This document shows positions 61,487 to 64,000 of a stretch of 64,000 bases of DNA, one piece after another (position 1 is the stretch's first letter; each line of letters starts with the position of its first letter). The position numbers and the translations under genes are program-made. The DNA comes from a bacterium. GTDB lineage: Bacteria; Actinomycetota; Acidimicrobiia; Acidimicrobiales; CATQHL01. Where the stretch lies: assembly GCA_026713745.1 (NCBI GenBank), contig JAPONU010000255.1:1-64000 (forward strand). Direction: 5' to 3'. The notes under the pieces are model-generated. The model searched no databases. It was not told where the DNA came from and saw only the letters and a list, made by a program, of their open reading frames with translations.

Positions 61487-62407
61487 TCAGGATTCTTCCA
61501 TGAGTTCCCGGAGTTCGGTCCCCAGACCGCTGCGGCGCAACCGGGCCAGCGTCCGGGCCTCGATCAACCGGAGCCGCTCCTTCGTGACGCCGAATTGGCC
61601 GCTCAGTTCGGCGAGGGTGCGGATGCGGCCGTCCACGAGCCCGAAGCGCAGGCGCAGCAGCCGGCGCACGCGTTCGTCCTCCACTGCGGCGAGCGCCTCG
61701 GTGGCCGCCTCGCGCACTGCGGCGCTGTGCAGCCGTCGGATCACCACGTCGTCAGGGCCTACCTCCGAGCCGTCCGAGAGCACCTCTCCCAGTGACGTGT
61801 CCTCGCCGACCGGCGACTCCAATGAGACGGGCGAGGCGCGCAGCTCGCGTACCTGCGCCACGTGGTCCTCGGAGATCCCACATCGATGCGCCACCTCGGC
61901 AACCGTCGGCGGGCGGTGATTCTCTCGCTCCAACTCCTGCTCCGCCCGGTAGATCTGCGTCGCGGCGGCCGCCAGATGCGACGGCATTCGCACGACCCCT
62001 CCCTGGCTCTTGATGGCGCGGAGCATGGCGCTGCGGATCCACGATCCCGCATAGGTCGAGAACCGCCAACCCTTGTCCGGCTGGAATCTCGCCGCCGCCG
62101 CCATGAGCCCCACGTTCCCCTCCTGGACGAGATCGGCGAACGGGACCCCTCGCCCCTGGTAGCCGCGGGCGAGGTAGACGACGAGGCGCAAGTTCGCCTC
62201 GGTGAGACGGCACCGCGCCGCCTCGCCCTCCCGCACCTTGCGCCGAAGACCGGGCCGGCGCGCTCCCTCCGGTTCCCCGTCGCCATCCAGGATCGCCTGG
62301 GCAGCCAGCCCCTCCTGCACCTTGCGGCCCAACTCACACTCCTGCTCGGCGCTCAGCGGCGCGACGCGGCCGATGCCGTCGAGGTAGGTGGTGAACCCCT
62401 CGGTCAT
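61487..62407 (-). CDS. Sigma-70 family RNA polymerase sigma factor
   Basis: This 306-residue sigma factor has regions 1.2 (TTYLDGIGRVAPLSAEQE), 2 (EANLRLVVYLARGYQGRG, then FADLVQEGNVGLM and FSTYAGSWIRSAMLRAIK), 3 and 4 (TLAELSGQFGVTKERLRLIEA). In region 2.3-2.4 the primary factor has FSTYATWWIRQAITR. Here W433, Q437 and T440 equivalents are S122, S126 and L129. It therefore probably recognises an altered -10 element and is group 2/3 rather than the main vegetative factor. ATG 62407 overlaps the dnaG stop, like the dnaG-rpoD operon of many bacteria. Confidence 0.9.
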   Translation of the reverse strand: MTEGFTTYLDGIGRVAPLSAEQECELGRKVQEGLAAQAILDGDGEPEGARRPGLRRKVREGEAARCRLTEANLRLVVYLARGYQGRGVPFADLVQEGNVGLMAAAARFQPDKGWRFSTYAGSWIRSAMLRAIKSQGGVVRMPSHLAAAATQIYRAEQELERENHRPPTVAEVAHRCGISEDHVAQVRELRASPVSLESPVGEDTSLGEVLSDGSEVGPDDVVIRRLHSAAVREAATEALAAVEDERVRRLLRLRFGLVDGRIRTLAELSGQFGVTKERLRLIEARTLARLRRSGLGTELRELMEES

Positions 62408-64000
62408 CGGCGGGAGTCTCCGGGGACGGGTCCGTCCGGCGTGAACCCCTCATCGCTACTCGAGATCGGCAAGTCCTCGTAGAAGCGCTCTTCATCGGCG
62501 GCGGACAGGGCCTCCGGCGGCTTGCCGGCGAGGCCCCCCGATGGACCGGTTGGAAGCGGCGCTCGCGGCTCGGTACCGGGCAGGTTCTCGATCAGCAGCC
62601 CCGCCAAACGCTCTGCGACCTCGGCGGACCAGTTCTGCTCGCGCAACTCGGCACGGGTGAGTTGCACCTCCGCCAGGCGCGGACCGAAGCTCGCGTCACC
62701 GGCGGTACGCGCCGCCCGGCTGGCTTCACGTATCCAGCGGGACGCGGCGTCGAATGCGAACCGCCCGATCACGTGGTCGGCATGGTCGGGTGCCTCCCAT
62801 ACCGACAGCCTCGCCAGGGAGGCCGCGGCCTCACCCTGGGCCACTCCGGCCAGTTCTACCAGCGGTGCGCCGTCGGCAACGAGGCCGAAGATCGCGCCGT
62901 GGAGTTCCGAGGCGAAGAACCGAGCGGTCACCCAGGCGGGCAACTTCTCTCCTGCATGCACCCGCAGCAGGAGGATCTGCTCTTCGATCGTCGGCCCGGC
63001 CGGCGAGGACGGTTCCGCCGCCGGTGCCTGCAACTCGACACCGAGCCGCCGCTTGCGACGCCATTCCGCCACAGCATGGCGGAGTCGATCCTCATTCAGG
63101 TCCAGCTTGTCGGGCGCCGCCACCGCCATGAGGTATTCGTCCCGCACGAGCTCGCTCGGATGCTCCTCAATGACTGCGAAGGTGGCTTCGGCGGCGCGAA
63201 CCCTGCCCTCGGCGGTGCTCATGTTTCCCCGTCCCAGCGCACGGTTGACCCGGTACTCCAGGAATGGTTGCGCCCCCGACACCCGCTCGCGCAGGTCCTG
63301 GGGATCCCGGCGCGCCAGGTCGTCGGGATCGGCGCCCGGCGGCAGGTCGGCCACGTACACGTCGAGTTGATGGGTGCTCTCCCACTGGTAGATCCGCTCG
63401 GCCGCAGCGGAGCCCGCAGCATCGGCGTCGAAGGCCAGCACGATGCGGTCGCAGAACCGCCGCATGGTCTTGACGTGATCCTCGGTGAGTGAGGTCCCGC
63501 AGGTGGCGACAGCCTGCGGCAATTCGGCGGCGTGTAGCCCGATCACGTCGGTGTAGCCCTCGCAGACGATCACCTCGCCGGCGCGCACCATGGCATCCTT
63601 GGCCCAGTTCAGACCGTAGAGAAGGCGGCTCTTGGCGTAGAGCGGGGACTCGGGTGTGTTCTTGTACTTGGGTCCGGGCCGGTCACCGGCGTCGGGCAGG
63701 ATCCGACCGCCGAACCCCACCGCGTCGCCGCGCGCGTCGAAGACCGGGAATAGCACCCGGCCGCGGAAGTTGTCGATGAGCCCGCCGCGTGAACTCACCA
63801 CGGCCAGGCCGGTCTTGGTCAGGTCCTCCGCCGAGGCCTTCGAGCGCAGCGCCGCGCAGAGCGAGTCCCAACCGGACGGTGCCCAACCCACCTTGAATTT
63901 CCGAACCTCGTCGCCGGTCAGGCCGCGGGAGCGCAGGTAGCCGCGCGCACCGCCTGCGTCCGCGTGCCCCAACAGCCGCTCGTGGTACCACTCGACCGCC
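62404..64000 (-). CDS. dnaG: DNA primase DnaG (5' end outside window)
   Basis: The frame continues to the window end and lacks the N-terminal CHC2 zinc finger, which must lie beyond base 64000. The visible 532-residue part has the catalytic N-terminal fold with RVLFPVFDARGDAVGFGGR, the Toprim acidic motifs EVIVCEGYTDVIGLH and FDADAAGSAAA, and a C-terminal helicase-interaction region. It makes RNA primers for lagging-strand synthesis. The stop overlaps the sigma-factor start (ATGA). Confidence 0.95.
   Translation of the reverse strand, partial: AVEWYHERLLGHADAGGARGYLRSRGLTGDEVRKFKVGWAPSGWDSLCAALRSKASAEDLTKTGLAVVSSRGGLIDNFRGRVLFPVFDARGDAVGFGGRILPDAGDRPGPKYKNTPESPLYAKSRLLYGLNWAKDAMVRAGEVIVCEGYTDVIGLHAAELPQAVATCGTSLTEDHVKTMRRFCDRIVLAFDADAAGSAAAERIYQWESTHQLDVYVADLPPGADPDDLARRDPQDLRERVSGAQPFLEYRVNRALGRGNMSTAEGRVRAAEATFAVIEEHPSELVRDEYLMAVAAPDKLDLNEDRLRHAVAEWRRKRRLGVELQAPAAEPSSPAGPTIEEQILLLRVHAGEKLPAWVTARFFASELHGAIFGLVADGAPLVELAGVAQGEAAASLARLSVWEAPDHADHVIGRFAFDAASRWIREASRAARTAGDASFGPRLAEVQLTRAELREQNWSAEVAERLAGLLIENLPGTEPRAPLPTGPSGGLAGKPPEALSAADEERFYEDLPISSSDEGFTPDGPVPGDSRR

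Overview
The window is one 64 kb stretch of a high-GC chromosome that reads as Actinomycetota, most likely Acidimicrobiia or a close relative. The evidence is a division and cell-wall (dcw) cluster carrying sepF, yggT and a DivIVA gene; an MtrA-MtrB-LpqB-like operon; DUF3040 and MoxR-DUF58-transglutaminase genes near mraZ; a bacterial proteasome activator (Bpa/PafE); a meso-DAP type MurE; and frequent GTG/TTG starts. The class assignment is inference. No insertion sequence, prophage or CRISPR array was seen.

Layout. 1-5.2 kb: a DUF255 thioredoxin-fold protein, then a minus-strand thiolase / DUF35 OB-fold / nitroreductase / hypothetical group. 5.3-15.4 kb: dnaE, bpa, an Rrf2 regulator, rluD-lspA-traR and a plus-strand ileS. 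15.4-32.6 kb: a minus-strand run read from mraZ through rsmH, ftsL-like, ftsI, murE, mraY, murD, ftsW, murG, murC, murB, ftsQ, ftsZ, pgeF, yggS, sepF and yggT to divIVA. Ten consecutive junctions from rsmH to ftsQ overlap, nine of them by exactly 4 nt. murF is absent from its usual place. 32.8-40.6 kb: a lipoate ligase-like gene, an HNH protein, MoxR-DUF58-TgpA, DUF3040 and dinB. 40.7-51.1 kb: an inositol monophosphatase family gene, mtrA-mtrB-lpqB, phosphofructokinase, aminotransferase, ROK kinase, a SRPBCC protein, a GT4 glycosyltransferase and queG. 51.2-54.6 kb: a single 1124-codon gene. 54.8-64 kb: trpD, an FGGY kinase, the RNase P RNA gene, a zinc-ribbon protein, three tRNAs, a second IMPase-family gene, a sigma factor and the 3' part of dnaG.

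The outstanding item is the gene at 51184-54558. Its N-terminal half is a squalene-monooxygenase-like FAD enzyme. Its C-terminal half is an oxidosqualene cyclase with the DCTAE and ECTS signatures rather than a squalene-hopene cyclase. One polypeptide could therefore epoxidise squalene and cyclise the product to a sterol skeleton. Several cyclase active-site positions are unusual, so the product cannot be predicted.

The second item is regulatory. The mraZ-rsmH junction contains two 31-nt arms that match at 28 positions. Two of the three differences become G-U pairs only in the mraZ-rsmH transcript, and the rsmH start codon lies in the 3' arm. Upstream of mraZ, three GTGG repeats at exact 10-nt spacing sit beside a palindrome covering a TATACT -10 element, which looks like an MraZ autoregulatory operator.

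The housekeeping genes form a coherent set: envelope precursor synthesis and septation (dcw cluster), replication (dnaE, dnaG, dinB), translation and RNA maturation (ileS, rnpB, tRNAs, rluD, queG), protein quality control (bpa) and envelope signalling (mtrAB).
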